Shown here: piece by piece, positions 29,567-37,215 of the stretch | How positions within the stretch are numbered: the first letter of the stretch is position 1 | How the letters are laid out: every line of letters starts with the position of its first letter | IMG/VR virus record: IMGVR_UViG_3300044971_001793 | Location: 1-49,782 of that record | Direction: 5' to 3' (one strand) | Source: a virus | DNA length: 49,782 nucleotides | The notes under the pieces: model-generated | What the model saw: only the letters and a program-made list of their open reading frames with translations | Told to the model about the DNA's origin: nothing | Databases searched by the model: none | Made by a program: the position numbers and the translations under genes

Positions 29567-29605
29567 CATTATCAAATTAGTAAAATTAATACTTTTTTGA
29601 TAATG
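29567..29605. repeat. Inverted repeat ahead of the scaffold gene
   Basis: CATTATCAAA (29567-29576) and TTTGATAATG (29596-29605) are perfect 10-bp inverted copies 19 bp apart. They lie between two TATTTAT boxes (29546 and 29611) and end 6 bp before the second, so they could be a regulatory site for scaffold and capsid expression. Confidence 0.6.
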
Positions 29606-29610
29606 GGAGA

Positions 29611-29618
29611 TATTTATA
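29611..29618 (+). promoter_or_regulatory. Candidate late box TATTTATA of scaffold and capsid genes
   Basis: TATTTATA then TATTAAAATAAC, 22 nt ahead of the ATG at 29641. A second copy, TATTTATT, lies at 29546-29553. The capsid gene has no box of its own, so this one should drive both. Confidence 0.6.
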
Positions 29619-29640
29619 TATTAAAATAACTTAAACACAA

Positions 29641-31134
29641 ATGGCAAAAGAAAAATCTTTAGTTGAAGAAGCTATCATCCAAATGAAAAATTTGGAAGAG
29701 GCGGTAGCGGAAAATGCAAAAGGAATACTTGCTTCGACAATGTCGCAAGAAATCAAAGAACTAGTAAAAGAATCTCTTACAGAACAAGATGATGAGGAGA
29801 TTGACACTGAGGTTGACATGGATGACATGGATATGGATACTGATATGGACGATACAGAAATGGACGACATAGATGTTGATATGGATATGGAAGATGACAT
29901 GGATACTGATAATATGGATATGGATATGGATGATGAAGACACCATAGACCTTACTGACATAGAAGATGATGAAGAAATCTTACGTGTATTCCAATTGATG
30001 GGACCTGAAGACAATATTGTTGTTACTAAAGATGATTCTGGTAACATCAGTTTAAAAGACGAAGAGAACGACAAAGAATATATGATTGTTGGTGAAGGTG
30101 AAGATGAATTAGATATGTTCGAAGAATTTGACGAAGAAGACGATATGGACTTCGAGGACGAAGAAGAGGACATGGATTCTGAAGGTATCGAAGATATTAT
30201 CTCTAAAGTATTTGATAACGACGACGAAGATTCTGAATTTGGAGAAAGTGATGAAATGATGTTTGACGAAGAAGAAGAAATAGACGATGAAGAAATCGTT
30301 TATGAAATTTCTTTTGATGACGAAGATGATTCAGAGTTAGAAGAACAAGACGACATGGGCATGGATGATGAAACAATGATGGAATCTAAAATGTCTGTAA
30401 AACCAAAAGGAACCGGAATGGGTAATCCAAGTAAATTTAAATATGATGCAAAACCTAATCAAAATGGTGGATTTAAAACTGTGAAAAAATCAGTTAATCC
30501 AACAATGGGAACAGGTAAAGCTAAATTTGAATATAAAGAAGGTGAAAATCTTGAAGGAAAAATGAAATCTGTTAAAAAAACAGAAACAAAAGAGCAATCT
30601 ACTAAAATTGCTAATACAACTAAAAAAGTTGAACCTAAAGAGGCTTCTCGTACATTAGGTAGTGGAAGTAATTTCAGAAGAGGTGGGTTACCAAAACCAA
30701 GAGCACACTCATCTTTTAATACTGCAATCAAAGAGAACCAAAACACAAGTGAATTAAAAGTTTTAAGAGAAAAGAATGAAGAATACAGAAAAGCTCTTAA
30801 CGTATTTAGAAATAAATTAAATGAAGTTGCGGTGTTTAATTCAAACTTAGCTTATGCTACTCGTTTGTTTACTGAACATTCAACATCAAAACAAGAAAAA
30901 ATAAATATCTTAAGAAGATTTGACGGTGTGGAAAACATTAAAGAATCTAAAAACTTATACAAAGTCATTAAAGATGAACTTACAGGGACTACTTCTCAAC
31001 CTATGAATGAATCATTAGAAAGAACAATTGCTAAAGCACCTTCAACAGGTTCAGCAGTTAACTTAATTGAATCTAAAACATATGAGAATCCACAGTTCTT
31101 GAGAATGAAAGATTTAATGTCAAAATTAAAATAA
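29641..31134 (+). CDS. Acidic prohead scaffold protein (T4 gp22-like role)
   Basis: A 497-residue protein placed between the prohead protease and the major capsid gene, exactly where T4 has scaffold gene 22. Residues about 50-250 are extremely acidic, with many Asp-Met-Asp units (DMDDMDMDTDMDD). The remainder is basic and helical, with a coiled-coil stretch near 365-400 (LREKNEEYRKALNVFRNKLNEV). Scaffolds build the prohead core and are then cut up by the protease. The acid charge may keep space for DNA. I assign the role from position and composition, since gp22-type proteins share little sequence. Confidence 0.75.
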   Translation: MAKEKSLVEEAIIQMKNLEEAVAENAKGILASTMSQEIKELVKESLTEQDDEEIDTEVDMDDMDMDTDMDDTEMDDIDVDMDMEDDMDTDNMDMDMDDEDTIDLTDIEDDEEILRVFQLMGPEDNIVVTKDDSGNISLKDEENDKEYMIVGEGEDELDMFEEFDEEDDMDFEDEEEDMDSEGIEDIISKVFDNDDEDSEFGESDEMMFDEEEEIDDEEIVYEISFDDEDDSELEEQDDMGMDDETMMESKMSVKPKGTGMGNPSKFKYDAKPNQNGGFKTVKKSVNPTMGTGKAKFEYKEGENLEGKMKSVKKTETKEQSTKIANTTKKVEPKEASRTLGSGSNFRRGGLPKPRAHSSFNTAIKENQNTSELKVLREKNEEYRKALNVFRNKLNEVAVFNSNLAYATRLFTEHSTSKQEKINILRRFDGVENIKESKNLYKVIKDELTGTTSQPMNESLERTIAKAPSTGSAVNLIESKTYENPQFLRMKDLMSKLK

Positions 31135-31167
31135 AAATAAACTAAAAAATTAATAAAAACCAAAAAA

Positions 31168-33084
31168 ATGGGAGCATTATTAGAATCAGGTCTAGTTGGT
31201 AACATCGGGTTAAAACACCTTAAAGTTATTAAAGAGGACACAATTAATAAATGGGACAAATTAGGATTTCTTGAAGGTCTTAAAGGTCACTTAAGAGAAA
31301 ACGTAGCTCAATTATATGAGAACCAAGCGTCTTTCTTAATAAACGAAGCAACTTCTGACGGGTCTTCAGGTTCATTTGAAACTGTTGTATTCCCAATCGT
31401 AAGAAGAGTATTCTCTAAATTATTAGCGAATGACATCGTTTCTGTACAAGCTATGAACTTACCAATCGGTAAATTATTCTACTTTGTACCAAAAATCCAA
31501 GGATATAAAGATGGTATTGCTGGTCAATACTCAGGTGAACACTACGCACCAATAGGGGCTCCGGGTAACTACAGTGATGGTACAATGCCTTCTCCAAATG
31601 GAACGGCTGGTAATCCAAACGCAGGTTATACTACAGGTTCAGGAACTTATAATCCTGTATATGAAAAAAATCTTTATGATTTATTCTATGAAGGTAATGA
31701 AGCTCAATTAGACCCTCCGGGATTATTTGACTACTCTAAAGGTCGTTGGTCAGCAATCACTGCTACTACAACTATCCAAAAATGGACAGGTGGAGTTTTA
31801 GTTGATGCTACAATTTCTGGAACAACTGACGGAGCAACAGTAATTGCTTCAGGTAACACAAGAAAAGTTATCGTTAAAATGTGTGGTTTTGCTGACACAG
31901 GTGCTGGTAAATTAATTGGTCCTGATGGTAACGAAATGGATACAGAATCTTTCTTATCTGATTTAATTATCTATACAGGTTCTGGTTTAACAGTTGCTGC
32001 AGGTTCTCCATGTACAGTTTCAACAGGAGCATTATTGTTCAGAGTTGTAACTCAAATCTATGGTAGAGGTATTGTAAAATATGGTAACACAACACAAACT
32101 TACTTCCCAAGTGGTAATCCAGCAGGTACTGCATCTAATACAGGTAACGGTGGTACATTCAAAAACGTATGTGACGCTGATGGTTGTATTTGGTTAGAAG
32201 TAGATTTATCTTGTCCAGTATGTGCTGATTGTGATTCTACATCATTAGATGGTTACACAGGAACTACAATTTCTCAAGGTTTACCAACTACTTCATTCGC
32301 AGCGGCTTTCAGACGTTACGAAGAGTTAGAATTTGAAGATAAAATCGGTGAGGTTTCTTTCGACTTAGATTCAGTTACTGTATCTGTTACAGAAAGAAAA
32401 TTAAGAGCACAATGGTCTCCTGAGTTAGCTCAAGACGTTGCGGCTTTCCACAACATCGATGCTGAAGCTGAATTAACAGCTTTATTATCTGAACAAGTTG
32501 CGGCTGAAATCGACCGTGAAATCTTAAGAGATTTACGTAAAGGTGCAGCATGGAACTTACGTTGGGATTATAATGGTTGGAGAAGAATTTCTCAAACAAC
32601 TTCTTATACTCAAAAAGATTGGAATCAAACATTAATTACAGCAATCAACCAATTGTCTGCACAAATCCACAAATCTACATTGAGAGGTGGAGCAAACTGG
32701 ATTGTTGTTTCTTCTGAAGTTTCTGCTATCTTTGATGATTTAGAGTACTTCCACGTATCTAATGCGTCTCCTGAGCAAGACCAATACAACATGGGTATTG
32801 AAAGAGTAGGTACATTAGCAGGTCGTTACCAAGTTTACCGTGACCCTTACTTCCCAGCTAACCAAGTGTTAATTGGACACAAAGGAACATCATTGTTAGA
32901 CACAGGTTACATCTACGCACCATACGTACCGTTACAATTAACTCCAACAATGTACAACCCATTCAACTTTACACCTATTAAAGGTATTATGACTCGTTAC
33001 GCTAAGAAAATGGTTAACAACCGTTTCTACGGACGTATCACAGTTGATGGTGTTAGAACATTCGATTTAAGAGAATTGAGATAA
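31168..33084 (+). CDS. Major capsid protein (T4 gp23-like)
   Basis: A 638-residue HK97-fold capsid protein of the gp23 group. ETVVFPIVRRVFSKLLANDIVSVQAMNLPIGKLFYF near 71-106 and ERKLRAQWSPELAQDVAAFHNIDAEAELTALL near 408-440 (written in part) are the classic gp23 blocks. FLINE followed by ATSDG at 57-64 is a good gp21-type cleavage site, after E60; T4 cuts after E65. It is longer than T4 gp23 (521), and residues about 115-390 hold a large Gly/Thr/Ser-rich insertion with paired cysteines (CPVCADC), probably an extra surface domain. Confidence 0.95.
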   Translation: MGALLESGLVGNIGLKHLKVIKEDTINKWDKLGFLEGLKGHLRENVAQLYENQASFLINEATSDGSSGSFETVVFPIVRRVFSKLLANDIVSVQAMNLPIGKLFYFVPKIQGYKDGIAGQYSGEHYAPIGAPGNYSDGTMPSPNGTAGNPNAGYTTGSGTYNPVYEKNLYDLFYEGNEAQLDPPGLFDYSKGRWSAITATTTIQKWTGGVLVDATISGTTDGATVIASGNTRKVIVKMCGFADTGAGKLIGPDGNEMDTESFLSDLIIYTGSGLTVAAGSPCTVSTGALLFRVVTQIYGRGIVKYGNTTQTYFPSGNPAGTASNTGNGGTFKNVCDADGCIWLEVDLSCPVCADCDSTSLDGYTGTTISQGLPTTSFAAAFRRYEELEFEDKIGEVSFDLDSVTVSVTERKLRAQWSPELAQDVAAFHNIDAEAELTALLSEQVAAEIDREILRDLRKGAAWNLRWDYNGWRRISQTTSYTQKDWNQTLITAINQLSAQIHKSTLRGGANWIVVSSEVSAIFDDLEYFHVSNASPEQDQYNMGIERVGTLAGRYQVYRDPYFPANQVLIGHKGTSLLDTGYIYAPYVPLQLTPTMYNPFNFTPIKGIMTRYAKKMVNNRFYGRITVDGVRTFDLRELR

Positions 33085-33106
33085 TCAAAATCTTAAAATA
33101 TTTAAG

Positions 33107-33135
33107 AAAAAGGGACTATATGTCCCTTTTTTTTT
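33107..33135 (+). terminator. Rho-independent terminator after the capsid gene
   Basis: AAAAGGGAC and GTCCCTTTT pair around TATAT with a long T run. Confidence 0.92.
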
Positions 33136-33167
33136 TGGAAAAAAACGAAATTTAATTAATAACAAAG

Positions 33168-33175
33168 TATTTATA
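33168..33175 (+). promoter_or_regulatory. Candidate late box TATTTATA
   Basis: TATTTATA then TTAAAAGA, 13 nt ahead of the ATG at 33189, directly behind the capsid terminator. Confidence 0.6.
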
Positions 33176-33188
33176 TTAAAAGAAAATT

Positions 33189-34340
33189 ATGAAAAATTTA
33201 TTTGAAATATCGAGTGAAGAGAAAAATAGAATCTTAAATCTTCACGAGAATGCAACAAAAAAACAATACTTGATGTCGGAACAATCGTTTAACGAGATAG
33301 GTGGGGTTTCATCAACACAATCAACTTCAAAAACATCATTTCCAAAACAAAATATAGGAAACCAATTTAAATTTGGTGAATATCAATCAAATACAGTTAA
33401 AAATGCGATTGCGTCATTAAAACCAAAAATAGAAGAATTTATTAAAAATAGTGGTGGTAAAAATTTTGTAGTTAACATTAGTGCTGGAGAATCAAATGTT
33501 ACAAATCCAAAGGGGTTTGAAGAGAAAGGAAGTTTAGCCTTAGCGAGAGCAAATTCAGTTAAACAATATTTCCAAGAATTATTTCCTGAATTAATTAAAA
33601 ATGGGACTTTAGTTATTAAAAACCCTGTAAATGTTAGTGAGGTTGTCATAGGTAAAACACCATACGACAAAACAAAAGGTGATAATAAAAATCCGGAAAA
33701 AATTAAACAATATAAAAAAGAACAATTTGTGACTTTTGATGTTCAAGGTTCTGGAGAAGTGGGAAATGTTAAAAGTATATGTGATTGGTCGGCAAGTATT
33801 ACAGGTAAAACAGGGGATGCCGCAAAAAATTATATAACAGCAAACGATAAATTACAAGGTAAAGGTTTATTAACATTTGATACTGGTAGTATTCCGGATA
33901 GAATGATTGTTAAAAACAAAAAAGGTGTTATTGTTCAAGATACCGGGTATGTCGCAACCGCACCTCATCAATATGGTGATTTTAAATATGTCCCATTATA
34001 TGTTGCTGAATTAACTAAATTATATAAAACAGTCGCAGTTAGTGGTAATAAAATAGTTACTATCCAAGTTAAAAGTTTTGATGATTTAATGAAACAAATA
34101 CTTAATTCGGGTGTAGCAATACCTGAAACACAACAACTTATAGATATGAGTCAATCTGAGGTTTATAATGGTGTTCAACAATTACAAAAATTATATAGTA
34201 GAGGTGTTAGAGAATTTGTGATTTATAATATAAGTCCTTCATCAGTTATAACCCCGTTCGATAATAAAACGGGGGATTCTGATGTTATTGTTTATTCTCC
34301 GGTTGGTAAAACGGGTTATACATTAACGGGTAAATGTTAA
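33189..34340 (+). CDS. Virion-associated protein with an OmpA-like domain
   Basis: A 383-residue protein. The N-terminus FEISSEEKNRILNLHENATKK is a helical leader of a type seen on several proteins of this phage, ending near YLMSEQ, which may be a targeting and cleavage signal for the prohead protease. Residues about 80-140 hold an OmpA-like pattern (FVVNISAGES, then LALARANSVKQYFQEL), the peptidoglycan-binding fold in outer-membrane proteins. The C-terminal half is strand-rich (GYVATAPHQYGDFKYVPLYVAEL) and unknown. It may be an internal virion protein acting on or near peptidoglycan during entry. Confidence 0.55.
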   Translation: MKNLFEISSEEKNRILNLHENATKKQYLMSEQSFNEIGGVSSTQSTSKTSFPKQNIGNQFKFGEYQSNTVKNAIASLKPKIEEFIKNSGGKNFVVNISAGESNVTNPKGFEEKGSLALARANSVKQYFQELFPELIKNGTLVIKNPVNVSEVVIGKTPYDKTKGDNKNPEKIKQYKKEQFVTFDVQGSGEVGNVKSICDWSASITGKTGDAAKNYITANDKLQGKGLLTFDTGSIPDRMIVKNKKGVIVQDTGYVATAPHQYGDFKYVPLYVAELTKLYKTVAVSGNKIVTIQVKSFDDLMKQILNSGVAIPETQQLIDMSQSEVYNGVQQLQKLYSRGVREFVIYNISPSSVITPFDNKTGDSDVIVYSPVGKTGYTLTGKC

Positions 34341-34591
34341 TCTTTTTTAACTTTTTCTTGTTTAATAATTTTATAAACTAAGTCACCATTTTTATCGGAG
34401 TAACCGATTGATGTTGTTATTACACCATTTAATCTTACCTCTTTAATTGAACAGATTTTTACTTTATGAACTTTAGATAGTGAATCTAAATAGACGTTGG
34501 CTTCTTTGTCAACGTCTTTTGTTTTTGGTTTTGTTTGACCAAATGATAATGTTCCAATAAATAATACGGATAGTAATAATAATTTTTTCAT
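34337..34591 (-). CDS. Small secreted protein
   Basis: An 84-residue product with a clear Sec signal peptide (MKKLLLLSVLFIGTLSFGQ), cut probably after the first 18-19 residues. There is no lipobox. The mature part of 65 residues is charged, ends with a short strand pattern (KICSIKEVRLNGVITTSIGY) and has one cysteine. It has the look of a host-like periplasmic protein and may be a moron gene. Its stop overlaps that of the convergent OmpA-like gene by 4 nt. Confidence 0.65.
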   Translation of the reverse strand: MKKLLLLSVLFIGTLSFGQTKPKTKDVDKEANVYLDSLSKVHKVKICSIKEVRLNGVITTSIGYSDKNGDLVYKIIKQEKVKKD

Positions 34592-34631
34592 AGTGTTTAT
34601 GTTTTAGATTACAAATGTAATACTTTTTTAT

Positions 34632-34862
34632 TTATTCCACAACATTTTTTTCAACTTTATTTAAAGTTCTTATTGATTTTGAAATAATTTCAGATTCGCC
34701 CAATGAAAAGATTCCTGAATGGAATGCAAAACTAACTGCTTGTGTTAGGATATAGATTGATTGTTCTTTATCCATTGTTGATAGTAGGACATCTAAATGG
34801 TCTTCGTTATACAATGGGATTGTGTTAAATAGTTTTCCGAATAGTTCTTGTTGTTGTTCCAT
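34632..34862 (-). CDS. Small helical protein, unknown function
   Basis: A 76-residue protein that I do not recognise, mostly helical: QQELFGKLFNTIPLYNEDHLDVLLSTMD, then a second helix SIYILTQAVSFAFHSGIF and a last helix ESEIISKSIRTLNKVEK. It has two GxFS-like turns and no charged catalytic site. It lies divergent from the late gene at 34891, with only 28 bp between start codons. No terminator separates it from the secreted-protein gene, so the two are probably one transcript. Confidence 0.6.
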   Translation of the reverse strand: MEQQQELFGKLFNTIPLYNEDHLDVLLSTMDKEQSIYILTQAVSFAFHSGIFSLGESEIISKSIRTLNKVEKNVVE

Positions 34863-34877
34863 AATTAAAATTTTGTA

Positions 34878-34885
34878 TATTTATA
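34878..34885 (+). promoter_or_regulatory. Candidate late box TATTTATA
   Basis: TATTTATA then AGTATATG, 5 nt ahead of the ATG at 34891. Confidence 0.5.
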
Positions 34886-34890
34886 AGTAT

Positions 34891-35592
34891 ATGGATAAAA
34901 ATAACAAAAAACAAATTAAAGAGGCGACTAGTCATCGTGGGTCAGGACAAGTTAGAGTTCCTTTAAGTCCGGGTGTTAGGTTGTTCAATAAAGAACAACT
35001 ACAACCTTTTGTTGTTCCTACTTCAAAATATGATAGTGCGGAATTATCGTTTGATAGTTATGATGGTGAAATGAGTACACCAAAATCTAAAATATCTAAA
35101 ATAGAGAGAGAGTCAAGAAAAATGGCCAAATACGTAAAAAAACATCCTGAACAAAATGATGAGGAAGGTGGGGTATTAAATCAAACTCCCGGTAAAGGTA
35201 AGAAAATTGTTCCTATTGATGAAAACACCACTTCTGTTAGTGCCGGAGAATACAATGGTCCTATTGAATTAGGATTAAGAAAATGGATTAAATCTGAATT
35301 AGACCCATTTGTTAATACCCTTGAATCTGAATTTAATAATAAAAGTAAAAGTAAAACATTAAAAGGTAATAGGGACACCGTTGTTGGTATGTGGGAAAAA
35401 GGTGTTGATGGTACATATCACATTGATACATACGATGTTAATACGGTTAATGAATGGATTGAGATAACCAAAGACACCCTTATAGAAGATGTTGTCCCAA
35501 ATGAACTAAAAATCCCCTCAAAAAATGAATCATTAAGAAATATAATTAAAAAAGTATTAAAAGAAGAATTTAAAAAAACCCTTACTCGATAG
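34891..35592 (+). CDS. Probable internal virion protein, unknown function
   Basis: This 233-residue protein starts DKNNKKQIKEATSHRGSGQVRVPLSPGVRLFNKEQLQPFVVP, a basic flexible head, followed by an acidic middle and a helical module (LRKWIKSELDPFVNTLESEF). The C-terminus ESLRNIIKKVLKEEFKK is a basic amphipathic helix like the RIVKLSESKL-type helices on other virion proteins here (for example 36134). The ATG at 34891 was chosen over one at 34822, which would overlap the divergent gene. A terminator overlaps the stop. Confidence 0.55.
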   Translation: MDKNNKKQIKEATSHRGSGQVRVPLSPGVRLFNKEQLQPFVVPTSKYDSAELSFDSYDGEMSTPKSKISKIERESRKMAKYVKKHPEQNDEEGGVLNQTPGKGKKIVPIDENTTSVSAGEYNGPIELGLRKWIKSELDPFVNTLESEFNNKSKSKTLKGNRDTVVGMWEKGVDGTYHIDTYDVNTVNEWIEITKDTLIEDVVPNELKIPSKNESLRNIIKKVLKEEFKKTLTR

Positions 35593-35604
35593 TAGGGGTT
35601 TTTG
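35572..35604. terminator. Bidirectional terminator
   Basis: AACCCTTACT and AGTAGGGGTT pair (one T-G) around CGAT, with A and T runs outside; it lies between convergent genes. Confidence 0.85.
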
Positions 35605-36025
35605 ATTTAAGTAAAATTTTATTCTTTAATTTTGATAATGAATGTTCAACTTGTGATTTCATTTGGTCAATTCTTCTCATACGATTTTCTTGTACCCTAT
35701 TATCGAACATTCTAACCATTTTCTTCCAATCTCTATCGGTCATGGAAATGTTACTATAATAACAAACGTGATTAATGATTGTTATTTTTTTATCATCTAA
35801 TACTACAAACACTCCCAATTTTTTATTTTCAATAATTCTGTGTGAAGATAGTGGTGCAATTTCATAGATAGAACTTGGATGTTTTAATGTATTACGAAAA
35901 ATAAACATACAATCTTTCATATCCGCTAACTTACCAGGGTCAACAACATCATAAATTATTTGGAACTCCAATAATTTTTTTCTAACGGCTCTACGTTTTA
36001 ATTTTCGTTTTATGTATTTTATCAT
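35582..36025 (-). CDS. Basic hypothetical protein
   Basis: A 147-residue basic protein that I do not recognise. It begins MIKYIKRKLKRRAVRKKLLEF, a strongly positive helix, then a strand-rich centre (KLGVFVVLDDKKITIINHVCYYS) and a basic helical tail (MRRIDQMKSQVEHSLSKLKNKI). This charge suggests nucleic-acid binding. Upstream A/T-rich sequence includes CTTTGTCGTG on the minus strand, a weak promoter-like site. It converges on a late gene and shares its terminator. Confidence 0.55.
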   Translation of the reverse strand: MIKYIKRKLKRRAVRKKLLEFQIIYDVVDPGKLADMKDCMFIFRNTLKHPSSIYEIAPLSSHRIIENKKLGVFVVLDDKKITIINHVCYYSNISMTDRDWKKMVRMFDNRVQENRMRRIDQMKSQVEHSLSKLKNKILLKSKTPTIE

Positions 36026-36103
36026 CTTAATAATTTTAACACGACAAAGATACGCAAATTTTTTAAATAACCAAAAATAATAAGAAATATTATCTATAAA
36101 ATA

Positions 36104-36129
36104 AAACCCCCAATTAATGGGGGTTTTTT
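36104..36129 (-). terminator. Rho-independent terminator
   Basis: AACCCCC and GGGGGTT with a 7-nt loop, and T runs on both strands. It lies just downstream of the minus-strand gene 36134. Confidence 0.88.
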
Positions 36130-36133
36130 ATTT

Positions 36134-36811
36134 TTAACAATATGGTGATGAACACCTTTTATTTCCGTCTAATCCGGGTTTAGTTCCTTTACACACTTGT
36201 ACAGCGTACCCGTTTGCGTAAGCTGAAGGGTAAACTTTAAATTTTGATTTAGCGGCCGCTTTACCACGAGCACATAATTTAGTACCGGGTTTCTTTTTAC
36301 CTTCAGAAACTACCTCATCATTACTTTGACGTTTTGCTTTATCTAAATAATCATAAACTTTGTCTCCGTACATTTGATAAATTTTCTTAATGAACTGAGC
36401 AGGGCTCTTTCTAATATATCTAATAACATCGTTAGGAATATACTGTCCGTATTTATCACCAAACAATGACTTTACTTGACGTTCTCTGTCACTTGTAGGT
36501 CTTTCAGTGTCTGAAGAATAATCTTGTTCTAAAACAGTTATATTGTCTTCATTTTTAGTTTCATTCATCATAAAATCAAAAACTTGGTCAAGGCTTTCTT
36601 TTGCGGTCGATACGTGGTCTTGAGCCCAATCGTGCCCACCATCTAAAACACTTTCAACAGTGTTTTTATTTAATTCTAATAACAAACCTGTTTGTCTATG
36701 AATTTGTTCTAAATTACTAAAAAACATATATCTTTCACTATCTTGTTCAGACATAATTCGTTTAACTAATTCAGTTAATTTAGATTCTGATAATTTAACC
36801 ACTCTTTTCAT
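36134..36811 (-). CDS. Virion DNA-binding protein candidate with a KLCARGKAAAK tail
   Basis: A 225-residue protein. Its start, MKRVVKLSESKLTELVKRI followed by MSEQ, is an amphipathic helix of the kind repeated on several proteins of this phage. The middle is acidic and helical. The basic C-terminal 60 residues contain GTKLCARGKAAAKSKFKVYPSAYANGYAVQVCKG, a motif I recall from many large marine phages and giant viruses (the DUF5872 group, unsure), with paired cysteines (C182, C213 approximately) and a final CSSPYC. Packaging with DNA is likely. A terminator follows. Confidence 0.6.
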   Translation of the reverse strand: MKRVVKLSESKLTELVKRIMSEQDSERYMFFSNLEQIHRQTGLLLELNKNTVESVLDGGHDWAQDHVSTAKESLDQVFDFMMNETKNEDNITVLEQDYSSDTERPTSDRERQVKSLFGDKYGQYIPNDVIRYIRKSPAQFIKKIYQMYGDKVYDYLDKAKRQSNDEVVSEGKKKPGTKLCARGKAAAKSKFKVYPSAYANGYAVQVCKGTKPGLDGNKRCSSPYC

Positions 36812-36815
36812 ATTA

Positions 36816-37193
36816 TTATGCGTTTAATCCATTACCACCAATTGTGATGGCGTTTAATTGTACGATAGCTTGATTTTGTCCATTTGTGTAAACCGGATGT
36901 GGTGGGACAATAGTAAACGTTCCTCCACTACAATTGTCTTCACATACTAATCCTCCATTACCACCATTATTAGCAATAATTGGTTCAGCACATTCATCAC
37001 AAGTGTCAAATGGTCCGGCAAGTATCATTGAATTTGCGTAAAATGATACGGTATCACCTGAAGTTAATGATACACATTCACCTGTTGGTAATTGATAAAA
37101 TTTACTTTCGTCAAATCCTACATTACCTGGTAAAATAATTAATTGTGAATCTCCTCCACAAGTTGTTGCTGTTACGTTAACATTATATGCCAT
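36816..37193 (-). CDS. Small cysteine-rich structural protein
   Basis: A 125-residue protein with a beta-rich pattern (NVNVTATTCGGDSQLIILPGNVG, FYQLPTGECVSLTSGDTVSFYANS) and seven cysteines, some in CDECAEP and CEDNCSGG clusters. It ends with strands VQLNAITIGGNGLNA. This is typical of a small tail, neck or decoration subunit that is stabilised by metal or disulfides. It starts 13 nt after a late-type box and lies 4 nt from the following minus-strand gene. Confidence 0.6.
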   Translation of the reverse strand: MAYNVNVTATTCGGDSQLIILPGNVGFDESKFYQLPTGECVSLTSGDTVSFYANSMILAGPFDTCDECAEPIIANNGGNGGLVCEDNCSGGTFTIVPPHPVYTNGQNQAIVQLNAITIGGNGLNA

Positions 37194-37205
37194 AGTTTTT
37201 TTATT

Positions 37206-37213
37206 TATAAATA
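37206..37213 (-). promoter_or_regulatory. Candidate late box TATTTATA (minus)
   Basis: Minus-strand TATTTATA then AATAAAAA, 12 nt ahead of the ATG at 37193. Confidence 0.55.
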
Positions 37214-37215
37214 TC

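Noticed and set aside
29631-30173. Serine-rich open frame on the minus strand
   Set aside because: It is the antisense of the Asp-Met repeats of the scaffold gene; low complexity keeps the frame open.
34822-34890. Cysteine-rich extension of the gene at 34891
   Set aside because: It would overlap the divergent gene and the late box; the ATG at 34891 fits the box and the protein start.
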